Shown: piece after piece, positions 49,954 to 60,044 of the stretch | Position numbering within the stretch: position 1 is the stretch's first letter | How the letters are laid out: the number at the start of each line of letters is the position of its first letter | Notes under the pieces: generated by a model | The model's input: the letters and a program-made list of their open reading frames with translations, nothing else | Told to the model about the DNA's origin: nothing | Database searches by the model: none | Assembly (NCBI GenBank): GCA_963575745.1 | Contig: CAUYUJ010020552.1 | Coordinates: 1-64,000 of the forward strand | Direction: 5' to 3' | Source of the DNA: Prorocentrum cordatum | Taxonomy: Eukaryota; Sar; Dinophyceae; Prorocentrales; Prorocentraceae | Length of the DNA: 64,000 bases | Made by a program: the position numbers and the translations under genes

Positions 49954-52900
49954 TCATTTCGGTGGCAAGCTTATCTTCGACAACGTGGCCAATGTGTCCC
50001 GCAGTATCTGACGTCTGGCTAAGCCAGGTGGGCGTGTAGGTAACTTGATCGTACCACGATCAAGTTTAGGAGCGTAGCTTGGAGTTGTCAATCCATTGCT
50101 GTATACGTCGGAAGGTGCGCAAAGACCATTTCCATAATAGTATGTTGTATCCTGAACGCTGTCCTCGGCATATTGTCCAAGTACTGCGCTGCCAATGTTT
50201 GACCAATCGTTGTGAATCATAATCCACTCCGTCGTCAATATCACCGTCGTGAGGTCCATTGGCGGACACTTGCGGTGTGCTCCTGGGATCACCGCGTTCA
50301 AATGATCATGTAAGCCACGAACACTTTCTTGTACAGACGAGTTACGAGTGAAGAGACTGGAGATCATGCACATGGCCCTCATGAAAGACAGCCATGGTGT
50401 AGCCGTAATCGTGCTGTACTCGTAGTTGGCGTCGCCGCCGACTGTTCCACCAGTTTCGCTGATCCAACTCTTGACGTCAGCGGACGCAGAGCGGGCAACT
50501 TCTCGAATAGTGGATTCGTCGGGCACGCGGAGATCAGAATCTGCACTGCGATCAGCGCGCCGTTGATGCATGTATATGTATCCATCATCAGGATCACGAG
50601 GACGACCAGTTTGAGCGTGGTACGTGAAGCCCACGCGGTCGTCGTCCTTGGCGTTCGGGTCGTACTCGGCGTCGCAGCCGATGGGCCAGCCGACGAGGTG
50701 GAGCGGCTGTGCCTGATCCATCTCGGGGATGGGGATATCGGGATTAGAACCGATCTCACTTATTTGCGCCTCGCACACGTTGAACACGATGCTTGTAAGA
50801 TTTGTAGCTCGAGTCGTAAAATTGCTGCGGCACGAACGCACAATGAGTGTCCTAGACCTCTCTGTATCCTGTGGAGGTGAGGGAGGATGGCGGGGTTGTC
50901 TACCGCGTGGGGAACGTGCTCTCGAACGAGGTGTGCGCGAACCGGTAGCTGCAGCGGGTGCACCGATATGGTACATACATGCGCATATGCCCTCGTGATT
51001 GGCTTGTCCAACGCACTGCGTTCCGCATTCTGAGCCTACCTCGCCCCATCTTTCTTTCTCTGTAAGTAATATTTTGCATACTTCCGGACATCCGTCCAGT
51101 TTTGGAGGTTCAGCAACATGAGGTAAACCGTCGGGCCTCCTAGGCCCTCGCAGTGGTTTCCATGGTTTCTTTGGAAGACACTGTACCGGAGCAACGGAAA
51201 AGATGAGCGAGTGCTCCAACAGGTCCCTCCAGAGGTCTGCTTTCTTTGGCTCAAAATGTTTGGTCATCATATCTGCAATCTGCTCTTTTGCACCTGCATA
51301 CTTGAGCTCAATATGTTCGAGTTGGCATGTCTCGCATATCCAATCCAGGTTGATACGACGAGTACGATGAGGATGGCGAAGTGCTGGTGCACGTCCCTTT
51401 TGGGCAATTTTGATCACGGCCTGGTTATCTTCAAGGACGATCAAACGTACTTTGGGAGAGCTGCTCTCCTGAGCAGGTTCTGGATCCACGTGCAATATGG
51501 TACCCTCATGGGATATTGTACGCCTCTTGGGAGGCGTAGGGAACTCCGTCTCCAGCGGTAGCTGCCTACGGCTAGGAGAAGATCCCCTTGCGGGGGGCGC
51601 CTTGCGAGGCGATGGCTTGCGCCTCTTCTTTTTGGCGGCCAATGTCGGATACGTCGCCGTGTCGTCGCGTCCCTGGCAGCCCAGGCAAGCATTCTTCTCT
51701 TTGCATGTGTTGGCAACTCCCACCGCGGCTTCCCAGAATGAGAGTAGTGGTAGTCCTTCCAGTCGTAGTGCTGAGTCGAGAGCAACAATCTCTGATTCTG
51801 TAGATGAGTGCGATACAATCGTTTGTTTCTTACACGCAGCGTTGACCGGGAAGAACGTATTAGGTCCAACAAGCGCGGCGAAAACGCCGGTAGTGGACTT
51901 GGAGGATGTAATCCAGTCGGCGAACGAGGCGTCAGTGAAGAGCATGATGGATAACTTGTCTGACGAATCGCCTATCCATCCGTGTAAACAATGTGTACGC
52001 GTCGTTTTGATGTAGCATATCAATCGATGTAGACGTTTATCACACGTGGTATTCCATCTGGTAATTTCTCTGGCTAGCATACATACTGGATGCAAAAGAT
52101 CGAAACGACAGCAACGTGCCAGGTAGAAAATCTTCATCAGTACACTCGCTGCGTCCTGGCCAAGGATGCCCTCGTCGGAGTAATCGGAATCGGTGAAGGA
52201 GGTGTCCTCGATGCCAGGGGTCTCGGCGCCAGGTAGGTCATCGTATGTGACTGGTATGGATTCTGTTGTAGTAGATGGTGCATCGACCGATCTTGCTGGG
52301 CTGGATGACCGCGGCCGCGCGTTGAGCACGCTAGTAGGTCTGGCGACCGACCCGGAAGAGACAAGCGATTTGGATCGCGAAGTCCTCGGCGAGCCGGACC
52401 GTTTCCGACGTGACCCTGGTCCCTGGGCGCGCTTGGAAGCGCATTCCAGGTACCGCTCAATGCACTGATCAGTAAAACCAAGCATGTCATGTCGAATTCC
52501 ACGAATTTGTTTGGCTGTATGGTAATCTTTCTCACTGTGTACGGGCAACATAGGTCGTATGATAGACATTATTTTGTCGAAGATGTTCTGCGGTACATCG
52601 TATGCCTGTTGTCCACAGCCAAGATATTGCGAGTATGGAGTAGGTAAATCCAAGTCAATACCGCTTTTGCGGATATAATCCCAGCCAGCTTGTAGATTGT
52701 TAGCTGGTCCGGCTAATTTGAAGTCGTCCACATATACTGAAAGTATCAGTCCCAGTTTGTTGTGTCTCCATTCGCATTCCCAGCCTGGAATAGGCTCGAA
52801 ACCAACACATTCCAAGCATGTGCGACACTTTCGTTCCCAAAAGACACCTGCAAGAGGGTGTCCGTATAGTGCCAATCGTAATCGGCACACTGGATTCTTG

Positions 52901-53301
52901 TATTTTGACCAGGATGCCGGTTGGCGCCATTTGGGTATGCTAATCCAAGTATCAACTGGATCGATTCGGCCGTCGCCGTATAATAATGCCTGCGTGTAGG
53001 CTCCAGGTGCATCACTTTGTTCGCCCGCATATTGTGGCAATAATGCAGTAGCATCGCAAAGTTTGGAAGCCTCAATATGCGAAGCACTGGAAGCGGCGTC
53101 GGCGAATATGGCGGCCAAGCCAGTTTCATCTTTGCCTGTATTGCCCTGAACCACCACTCGGCCCTTGAATTTACGTAGATCAGGCGGAAGTTCCTCGTGT
53201 TTGACTGAAGATAGCTCCACGATATTGAAGAAATGAACTTTCGTCCCAGTGCGAATAGCTTGTGACTCAATATCAGCTTTTTCTGCAACGGTCTCCAACA
53301 T
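49954..53301 (-). CDS. Copia reverse transcriptase-RNase H with C-terminal extension
   Basis: 1115 codons. RT motifs: KFKGRVVVQGN, SDAPGAYTQALLYG (the Asp of motif A), CRLRLALYGHPLAGVFWE and LSVYVDDFKLAG (catalytic YVDD). RNase H follows: MLFTDASFADW, STESEIVALDSAL (Asp and Glu of the site), EDNQAVIKIAQ and GAKEQIADMMTKHF, the copia-type ending. An extension of about 400 residues contains a Cys cluster (CGTQCVGQANHEGICAC) and a Tyr/Trp-rich region without known match. Insertions of low-complexity Ser/Arg/Pro sequence split RT from RNase H and RNase H in the middle. Upstream the same frame is blocked by two TAA codons. Confidence 0.9.
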   Translation of the reverse strand: MLETVAEKADIESQAIRTGTKVHFFNIVELSSVKHEELPPDLRKFKGRVVVQGNTGKDETGLAAIFADAASSASHIEASKLCDATALLPQYAGEQSDAPGAYTQALLYGDGRIDPVDTWISIPKWRQPASWSKYKNPVCRLRLALYGHPLAGVFWERKCRTCLECVGFEPIPGWECEWRHNKLGLILSVYVDDFKLAGPANNLQAGWDYIRKSGIDLDLPTPYSQYLGCGQQAYDVPQNIFDKIMSIIRPMLPVHSEKDYHTAKQIRGIRHDMLGFTDQCIERYLECASKRAQGPGSRRKRSGSPRTSRSKSLVSSGSVARPTSVLNARPRSSSPARSVDAPSTTTESIPVTYDDLPGAETPGIEDTSFTDSDYSDEGILGQDAASVLMKIFYLARCCRFDLLHPVCMLAREITRWNTTCDKRLHRLICYIKTTRTHCLHGWIGDSSDKLSIMLFTDASFADWITSSKSTTGVFAALVGPNTFFPVNAACKKQTIVSHSSTESEIVALDSALRLEGLPLLSFWEAAVGVANTCKEKNACLGCQGRDDTATYPTLAAKKKRRKPSPRKAPPARGSSPSRRQLPLETEFPTPPKRRTISHEGTILHVDPEPAQESSSPKVRLIVLEDNQAVIKIAQKGRAPALRHPHRTRRINLDWICETCQLEHIELKYAGAKEQIADMMTKHFEPKKADLWRDLLEHSLIFSVAPVQCLPKKPWKPLRGPRRPDGLPHVAEPPKLDGCPEVCKILLTEKERWGEVGSECGTQCVGQANHEGICACMYHIGAPAAATGSRTPRSRARSPRGRQPRHPPSPPQDTERSRTLIVRSCRSNFTTRATNLTSIVFNVCEAQISEIGSNPDIPIPEMDQAQPLHLVGWPIGCDAEYDPNAKDDDRVGFTYHAQTGRPRDPDDGYIYMHQRRADRSADSDLRVPDESTIREVARSASADVKSWISETGGTVGGDANYEYSTITATPWLSFMRAMCMISSLFTRNSSVQESVRGLHDHLNAVIPGAHRKCPPMDLTTVILTTEWIMIHNDWSNIGSAVLGQYAEDSVQDTTYYYGNGLCAPSDVYSNGLTTPSYAPKLDRGTIKLPTRPPGLARRQILRDTLATLSKISLPPK

Positions 53302-53361
53302 CCACGTTTGCTTCTTTTCAAGTCGCTCGTATTATTTTCTTAGGGCTTCCTGTGCACGTGG

Positions 53362-54741
53362 TTATGCGGCAACTTCTTTCTTACTCAGATTTCTGGTAAC
53401 TAGGGCCGGGCGTGCCCACGAGGAATCGGGAATTTTGTCGCTGCGTGCCGGTGTATAGGTCGTCTCACGTGGCATAGTGGGTACTGCTACCGACTGGGTG
53501 AACTGGCGTATAAGCGGGTTCATGGTCCCAAAGTCGGTCCCCTCACTATCCACAAGCACCAAAGCACGTTCGTCTCCAGCATGCTGTTGTGGGGGTTGGC
53601 GGTAGTACAGTGACGTAGTAATGTCACGTGGCCCACCAGGTAGTTTGGCATACAAAATCTCTTTGTTCGTCACGCCCTTGACGCTTTCGTCGCGGATGAC
53701 CGCGCCGTTGTCGGTATCGTACGTAATCCTTCGTTCCACAGCATTCCATGTGGGTCCGCCAGCTGTAGTGGTACGGAAATTGTTGGCCTGTTTGTCCTGT
53801 CTTGTCCACGCTCGAAGTGCAGCTCGGTCACGAATCTCACGAGCTCGTTTAACATCTTCGGCGTACTCGATTTCTTTCTTTTGCTGTCCACGAGATAAGG
53901 TTTTCCAATGCTCGGGAAGAATGTGATCAGGACGCGTAGTAGTCTGTACACGTGTCTCGCGGCCACGGACCACCATTTTGCCATCTGGCGTTATTTTTGA
54001 AAGCTCATAGAATCGAACCAGGCCGGCCCATGGCTCGCTCAACTCCCTGTGGTCGTTGGCGCTGACACCGCCCCAAACATCGCGAAAGACACTTTCTCCT
54101 TCAAAGGAAGAAGTCGTCGCGAAATCTCGTGTCACGTCGAGCTGATCAACAGGCACATGTATGTTCATGACGTCGTCCGTCGGTATGAATAATTTCTTGC
54201 GTGGAGTACGTATATGTCTGATGACGCAATATCCGCGCTGTTCCCAGTAGTCGGGCTCCGGCGCTGGTGCAGCAACTTCAGAGGCCGATGCGTGGATATC
54301 AGCGATGTTGTCTTCCGTTGTCATCATAGACGGATCATCCCATTCTTTAGGGTAGGAAAGTGGAGGATCGGGCATTGGTTTGTCGCCCAAGGGGCGAGAG
54401 GTAGATGCCTTAACCTCGTCGTGTGCCTCAGGGTTGTGGCGTCGCAGAGCACCTTCTTTCACTGGGTAGGTGAACTTGCCATCGGGGACGATGATGTCTT
54501 TGACTCTGTGCACGTGACACAGTTCCCCATCGGGGTTCTTGGCGTATGTAGCCGTGTCCAAGACAAGATAATCACCTGACCATCGTCCACCAGAGTGTAA
54601 ATGGTAACCCATGAATAACCCTTCCCGAGTGTTTTCTTTGAACTTTGCAGTCTCGTTATTAATCTCGGGGCTGAGGCATTCCCAGAAGATCCGAGCACCA
54701 AATGGAATGCAGTGCCCGGGAAAACTTTCGCCAAAACGCAT
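53362..54741 (-). pseudogene. Copia integrase C-terminal region and linker to RT
   Basis: 459 codons starting at ATG 54741, in a frame different from the integrase core. Begins FGESFPGHCIPFGARIFWEC, then REGLFMGYHLHSGGRWSGDYLVLD, which corresponds to the copia integrase GKGY-type C-terminus (in Ty1/copia elements: FxGYxxxxxGYRxxx). A disordered linker follows. It ends with TAA at 53364-53362; after one more TAA (53334-53332) the same frame continues into RT with plausible sequence (PRAQEALRK stop YERLEKKQTW), so the two stops look like lesions in one protein. Confidence 0.7.
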
Positions 54742-55547
54742 TTCATGAGCTGTCTTGTCGACGTGCTCCTCGCTGAGGGCAGCGCGCCCGTGGATGGATG
54801 CGCAAAATTATGTCCACAGCAAAAGGCTTGCATGGCCTCTTTCCACCATTCATGTCCCAGACCAGACATATGCAACACAGCTCTCGCACCGAGAATGACA
54901 ATCTTGACGATGCGCTCGATCAATCCATTCGTTTGCGGACGATGCGGCGTACTAGTGTCATGTCTCCATCCCAGTTGGCGGCAAGCCTTCTGAAGCTCTC
55001 CAGAATTGTCTGTGTAGATATGCTTCACCTCATCGTTCGCGGCGATGAACTGTTGAAAGGATGCCTTTGTGGTAGCTGCGTCTTTGTGTAGTGCTGGGTG
55101 GGCCATGAAGATGCCGGTGTATCTATCCAGGACAACAAGTGCATACCTGTCGCCGTGCTTGTCGGCGGCATCGTCTTTGGCCAAGACGATATGGTCGGCA
55201 GTTAGAGCTTCCCCAAACTTATTCGGGATAAAAGCCTCGTAGGCTGTGTCCTCGTCGGTGGGGTCTGCCGGTGGATGTGGTTTGCGCTGTCGGCGACACG
55301 GAGCATTCTGCGCCATCGTGCGAGAACAAATCTCACAGTCTGGATGTTTTGGACTGTGAGTCATGCAATGCATAGGGTCGATGGGCTTCTTCTGTCTGTT
55401 TGGAAGAACGCGATCATTGTCGTGGTGCACTAGTGTGAGCGTCTCCGTCGGTATGTCGGCATCTGCTTGAGCTGTATCTGCTAGCCCCCCGCATGTTGGA
55501 GGAGAACACTGCGTCTGCGACATGAGCGAGTCGGTGCGTGTGTCCAC
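54459..55547 (-). CDS. Copia integrase core
   Basis: Zinc-binding H-H-C-C region (MHCMTHSPKHPDCEIC), then the DDE core: TADHIVLAKDDA, HIYTDNSGELQKACR, PHRPQTNGLIERIVK, carrying the two Asp and one Glu. GHEWWKEAMQAFCCGHN is the conserved copia helix. Integrase inserts the cDNA into the genome. The frame is open back to the protease stop at 55808 and the first start-like codon is GTG 55547. From about 54770 the meaningful protein moves to the frame starting at 54741. Confidence 0.85.
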   Translation of the reverse strand: MDTRTDSLMSQTQCSPPTCGGLADTAQADADIPTETLTLVHHDNDRVLPNRQKKPIDPMHCMTHSPKHPDCEICSRTMAQNAPCRRQRKPHPPADPTDEDTAYEAFIPNKFGEALTADHIVLAKDDAADKHGDRYALVVLDRYTGIFMAHPALHKDAATTKASFQQFIAANDEVKHIYTDNSGELQKACRQLGWRHDTSTPHRPQTNGLIERIVKIVILGARAVLHMSGLGHEWWKEAMQAFCCGHNFAHPSTGALPSARSTSTRQLMKCVLAKVFPGTAFHLVLGSSGNASAPRLITRLQSSKKTLGKGYSWVTIYTLVDDGQVIILSWTRLHTPRTPMGNCVTCTESKTSSSPMASSPTQ

Positions 55548-55805
55548 GTTGGTCTCGGCATTATTTGTGTCGGGAGGTTCTTCGACCGTGGCGGCCCGTG
55601 CTCCTCCTCCCTCGCCGACATGTGGTCTCTTTGGGCAGATCCCTATGTGGGGCCGCAGCTCATCTGCAGTTGTTGACTGCTCTGAAGTTTTGCAGCGCCA
55701 ACATGTGTCGTTGCAGCGGGCGGATGAACGCTTGCGCTGACGACGTCGGGGTGCTGACGAAGTCCATAGACGTGGTGGCGGTATCAGTATCAGGTCGTCG
55801 AGTCG

Positions 55806-57170
55806 TCATTCTGCAACTCTATTGTTGACTGGAATATTATACCATTGGCCCCCCGGATCCTGAAGCAAGTAGCCCAGCTCGGGATCCCAAAGCTGCCGAA
55901 AGCCATCAAACTCAATCAATTTCCCAACTGATAGTAATGATGGACAGTCTGGTAAGGCAAGGGCTGAACTATGTAAGCCAACCTCGGGTAGCCGTATGTC
56001 GTAGTGCTCGTTGACAGTACAATCACCATTGGCAGTTTCCAGAATATGCTCTTCGCGAATAGATATGCGATCCGATTCGGTCTGCGTCAGTTCATGTTTA
56101 CCCTGAATATGATGCGCAGAACCACTGTCGAGAACCCAAGATCGTGTCAATGCAGCAGTCGAGCGTGGTGGGTCGACTTGCATCGTCGTTGTCTTCGTCT
56201 GGGCTTTCTTTGATGGCTGCTTGGTAGCGTCGTCGTATTCTCGGATCGCAATTGGTGTGACCACCGACTCCTTGGTGTGTCGGTAGTCGTATAGTTCTTT
56301 GTACCACAGCTGTGCCTCTTTTTGACATTCTCGTGGAGCGTCTGCACTCTGATCCCACCATCGTTGTGGTAGCGGGTCTGGTACATTGACAATGCCACCC
56401 TCGTTCGGCATCTCCTTCCACTTGTCCAATCTGGCCCTGCCAGATACGGTATGTAGGTCGTATTCCACATTATGTGTGTCGAAGCGTATCCGACGGCGTG
56501 GTTTGGTAGATGTCGTAGTGACCTTAGTGTTGGCCATGAGGGTCTTGTCACGAATGACGTAACTGCGGTCGGAACGGCGTGAACGTCGATAGTTGGCTGA
56601 AGAACGTGCTCTGGCGTGGGGAGAACCACGGGACGAACCACGGCTCGTGGAACGTCTGCCACGTCCTCTGTCACTACCGTATGATATATCACGGCCGCGT
56701 GGGCTGCCACGTCCGCCGCCACGGTTGTCTCGCCCTCGGGAGGTAGATCTCGACGGTCTGTCGTAACGACTTCTCGACTGACTGCGAGAATCTGGAGACC
56801 TCCTGGAGGATGAACGAGATCGGTCGTAGTGGCGTTGGTTGTCACGTCCATGGCGTGAGTTGTTTGCGCAGCGGAACCCCCCGCGTTGCAAAGAACGTTG
56901 GCTTCCTGATCCGCGGGATGGTGGTCGGCAACGACTATCCTGACTGGAGGTGCGTGGTCGACTCGGGCTTCGCTCGGGAGTCTTCGCGCCAGGTGTAAGA
57001 TGAGCGGATTTGCATTTGTCGCCCTTAGGGCAATTGTTATGTGCGGAGTCTTTACACTGTGTAACGTGTGGAAAGTTGCACTTGTCGCCTCTGTTGCATG
57101 TGTTGCGCTTGGCGAACTCGAAGCAAAATGGCTTCGATGCTGGCTTCTTGTGATTCGCAGGGGTTAACAC
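55806..57170 (-). CDS. Copia CCCH zinc fingers and aspartic protease
   Basis: 454 codons. Near the start two C-x7/8-C-x5-C-x3-H fingers stand in tandem: CFEFAKRNTCNRGDKCNFPH and CKDSAHNNCPKGDKCKSAH. A third lies just upstream (CAAWKKGNCRNGERCKALH near 57310), in the same frame beyond a TAG at 57200-57198. A long Arg/Ser-rich, RS-like segment follows (RSSSRRSPDSRSQSRSR), then the aspartic protease signature WVLDSGSAHHI and LLSVGKL. The stop TGA (55808-55806) overlaps an ATG as ATGA. Copia elements normally carry a CCHC knuckle here; CCCH fingers are unusual. Confidence 0.82.
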   Translation of the reverse strand: MLTPANHKKPASKPFCFEFAKRNTCNRGDKCNFPHVTQCKDSAHNNCPKGDKCKSAHLTPGAKTPERSPSRPRTSSQDSRCRPPSRGSGSQRSLQRGGFRCANNSRHGRDNQRHYDRSRSSSRRSPDSRSQSRSRYDRPSRSTSRGRDNRGGGRGSPRGRDISYGSDRGRGRRSTSRGSSRGSPHARARSSANYRRSRRSDRSYVIRDKTLMANTKVTTTSTKPRRRIRFDTHNVEYDLHTVSGRARLDKWKEMPNEGGIVNVPDPLPQRWWDQSADAPRECQKEAQLWYKELYDYRHTKESVVTPIAIREYDDATKQPSKKAQTKTTTMQVDPPRSTAALTRSWVLDSGSAHHIQGKHELTQTESDRISIREEHILETANGDCTVNEHYDIRLPEVGLHSSALALPDCPSLLSVGKLIEFDGFRQLWDPELGYLLQDPGGQWYNIPVNNRVAE

Positions 57171-57197
57171 GCTGCGGCGGGAGCTGCCACCAGCGGT

Positions 57198-57551
57198 CTA
57201 TGCTCTGGAAGATCTGTTGTTCTTCCAATCCCTGGAATATGTATGCAAAGCCTTGCATCGCTCACCATTGCGACAATTGCCTTTCTTCCAGGCAGCACAT
57301 ACATTGACTTGAGAACGTGTCTCGTGTTCGTACCGTAACATATTTTGATTATTTTCCAACTGTTTGAGCTCCAGTCCGTCCAGGACGCGCTGTCGGAGCC
57401 AATCATAGGTACGATTCGGGCCGCTGATCTTCATGCGCTGGTACTCATGTCTTGTTTCATCCAGGCATGTCTCCGAATCTGTGTACGAACCAGAGATTCC
57501 AAGATCTTTGGGTCGGGTGCTTCTCGGCACTCCAATAGTAAAGCGCCCCAA
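57198..57551 (-). pseudogene. Gag C-terminus with first CCCH finger
   Basis: The frame overlapping the end of the Gag ORF. From HEYQRMKISGPNRTYDWLRQ it continues the Gag capsid-like domain after a -1 change near 57437, and carries CAAWKKGNCRNGERCKALH (C-x7-C-x5-C-x3-H). Ends at a TAG (57200-57198). The same frame resumes at once into the protease ORF. Confidence 0.7.
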
Positions 57552-60043
57552 TCAACAATAAAACGTTGCAAATCTTCATCTCTCATCCTCAGTTCTTTAA
57601 GGCGCTCGAAGTCGTGCAGGTCGTCATCAACCTCTGTCACGCTGTAGGACTGTAGGATGTGCCAGTATATCTGGCGTCCTTTGAGCATGCGTCCTGCTTT
57701 GTGTTCTCTGGTTTCGATGAGCCTGATTTGGTAGCGCAAGTCTGAGGATAAGTTGTCGCTCAGAGCGGTAGCGAGTTTGCAATCGATGATCTCAAAGTCT
57801 CCACTGTCTTGTAAGTCCTCGAAGGTACACTCGGGCTGTTCAGACACGCATAGGAAGGCGTATGCTTTGGATGGTCGCCCTGAGGCGGCGCCAAAATTCT
57901 TCCGTACCTTTTGCTGCCACTCGAGCAGCTGCGTAATCTTAGGCAAGACAGGGTCTCGGACGGTGTCTGACTCCTTGATAGGAGTAGTAGTATTGACCGA
58001 AACCGCAGACAATGGTTGTGAGGGTATCGGTACACCGTCAGTAGTCGGTTCTGTGCGCACAGGAGATACATGGCGTGTCTGTGCTGAAGCTGCCGCAGAG
58101 GCTGCTCCTGGTGACGTACGTCGTTGTTGTCCTGCAGAAGCTTGTGGTGCTTCGGCGGACGCTGCCGTCGGCCTGTGCAGGTCGGTTGCAGGTCGAAGGT
58201 GAAGACTGGTGTCGTTGGTGTGGTCGATCAGCTGATTTGTCCAGCTCGTCATGTCTTCGTGTATCTGGGCCACCTTTTGGCGTGTGTATTCATCAGTATC
58301 CCGAGAACGTTGTGAATACCGATCAAGTCGTTGCTCGTGGGCTCGGCGACGGGCGCCTTGTGCCTCCAACTCACTTTCCAGACGTGCGAGGTGCCCCTCG
58401 ACACGTACCTTCTCATTATCTCTCTCACGAATAACCTGGGAGAGCTCCAACTGCGCGTGGTCCGCCGCCTTCTCAACCTCCTGCAACCTGTCAGTGAGGC
58501 GGGCGAAATCGTAAACCGTGGGAGGAGAATCCAGCTGGCCAGTCTGGGCTCGTCCGACACGCAACTCTGCCAGGGCGTCTTGTACGCCAGGAAAACGCTG
58601 CTCGATCTCAGAGATCCGGTTAGCAAGTGGCTGCACGACCGCGTTGGTCGCATCAAGCCTTTGGGCGATGACTCTCTCAGTACGTTGCAACATGTCGATC
58701 AGGTTCGACGAGTTGGTGTGTGCTTCGTTGCGAAGCGTCGCCGTAGTGTGGTCCATGTGGGATCGAAGATCATTGATCTGAGACTGAACGTCGCCAAGGT
58801 CGGTGGCCTCGGCTGGTGGTGGTCGGTTGCGGAGCTGGTCGTGGATCTCATCGTGGAGGATCCTGACTGCTGGTACGCCTGTGTCGCGTACGAGCACAAG
58901 CTGTTGCCCCATCTGCGCTAGGTAGTTGCGCAGGTTCTCGACCATCGCCGCTCCTTCACCTGAGTGTGACACCTCACGATCAACCTGGTACTGCAGCTCA
59001 CCTATGATGCGTCGATATTCGGCAATCCTGGAATCGATGATCCCTAAGGCGCCGTCAAGATCTTGGCGCATGGCTGCAGTGTTGGCAGCGTTCGTCTGAA
59101 CGCTCTGTAGTAGTCCAGAGTATTGCCTGGACACGAAGGTTTCAACCTGGTCTCTGAGCTCAGCTATTTCACCTGCGGCGGAAGTTGCCGCCAGCGGGTC
59201 GTCAGAGATGGAGAGGTGGGGAGCGTCAGCTTCCCTCTGCCCCCTCTCGCGGGAAGTGCATGGCCTCTGAGAGGCAGTGCGCGGGCTCGACCTACTCTCG
59301 CCGTATGGGCCTGGGGCCCCACGACGGTTGCGCGCGGACGAGCTGCGGCTAGGACCGTGTGTGCGTGTGTGTGGTGTCTCATCCGATGATACCTTGGGGT
59401 GCTGCGTCTGCGGCTGTGCCGCCACTGGTCTACTGAGTTCCTCGAAGGTGGCTACGTGCTCCGCAACAGGAACGGTCGCAGGGCTGGGGGTACCAGCACC
59501 TGAGGTCCATCGGCGGTTAGCGCGAAAGCGCCCTGGAATATCAGGACCAGTGAGGCTTTCGCCTGACGCAGTTGGGATTGCTCCCGACTGAGGAGAAGAT
59601 GGAGGATCGAAGGTAGGCGTGTGAAACTCCTTCCTACCTGCTCCTACTCCTTCTCCTGTCCCCCCGCGGGCGGTGCTTCGGTGAAGTTCAGCAGCTAGCC
59701 GCGCCTCGGGTCCGTCGGAGCTGGGGGGGGGGGGTACCTGGGACACCAACACAGTCCGCACTAAGGCTCTCCAACTCGTCACCGAGCCGTCGCGCCGTCG
59801 GAGAGCTCGGACGCGAGGCCCCGATGGACCCCTTACGGCGCATGCGCCGCTTGGGTTCCATCGAGGCCGCGTGCGAGATCGCGACGCGGGGTTCGATGCA
59901 CAGTGAGCTTTAAAGGGCTGGTAACCTGTGAATGGGGTTGAAGTACAAGGGCGCAGAACCCCTGATCCGTTGGTAGAGGGAAGGAGGGATAGATGGATGT
60001 CTTCCCCTCCTGCACGATCAAAAGTCTGATCGATCTGCCCCAA
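57431..60043 (-). CDS. Copia Gag, coiled coil and capsid-like domain
   Basis: 870 codons from TTG 60043. There is no in-frame ATG before 59071 (residue 325), so the true start is uncertain. Residues 1-300 are disordered, Ser/Arg/Pro-rich. About 300-600 is heptad-rich (IAELRDQVETFV, RIIGELQYQVDREV, QSQINDLRSHMDHTTATLRN). After a second disordered linker, residues about 690-860 (ITQLLEWQQKVRKNFGA, KLATALSDNLSSDLRYQI, ILQSYSVTEVDDDLHDFERL) have the helical layout of copia-type Gag capsid. The frame ends at 57431, while the capsid continues in the overlapping frame. Gag would form the particle that packages the element RNA. Confidence 0.75.
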   Translation of the reverse strand: MGQIDQTFDRAGGEDIHLSLLPSTNGSGVLRPCTSTPFTGYQPFKAHCASNPASRSRTRPRWNPSGACAVRGPSGPRVRALRRRDGSVTSWRALVRTVLVSQVPPPPSSDGPEARLAAELHRSTARGGTGEGVGAGRKEFHTPTFDPPSSPQSGAIPTASGESLTGPDIPGRFRANRRWTSGAGTPSPATVPVAEHVATFEELSRPVAAQPQTQHPKVSSDETPHTRTHGPSRSSSARNRRGAPGPYGESRSSPRTASQRPCTSRERGQREADAPHLSISDDPLAATSAAGEIAELRDQVETFVSRQYSGLLQSVQTNAANTAAMRQDLDGALGIIDSRIAEYRRIIGELQYQVDREVSHSGEGAAMVENLRNYLAQMGQQLVLVRDTGVPAVRILHDEIHDQLRNRPPPAEATDLGDVQSQINDLRSHMDHTTATLRNEAHTNSSNLIDMLQRTERVIAQRLDATNAVVQPLANRISEIEQRFPGVQDALAELRVGRAQTGQLDSPPTVYDFARLTDRLQEVEKAADHAQLELSQVIRERDNEKVRVEGHLARLESELEAQGARRRAHEQRLDRYSQRSRDTDEYTRQKVAQIHEDMTSWTNQLIDHTNDTSLHLRPATDLHRPTAASAEAPQASAGQQRRTSPGAASAAASAQTRHVSPVRTEPTTDGVPIPSQPLSAVSVNTTTPIKESDTVRDPVLPKITQLLEWQQKVRKNFGAASGRPSKAYAFLCVSEQPECTFEDLQDSGDFEIIDCKLATALSDNLSSDLRYQIRLIETREHKAGRMLKGRQIYWHILQSYSVTEVDDDLHDFERLKELRMRDEDLQRFIVDWGALLLECREAPDPKILESLVRTQIRRHAWMKQDMSTSA

Positions 60044-60044
60044 T

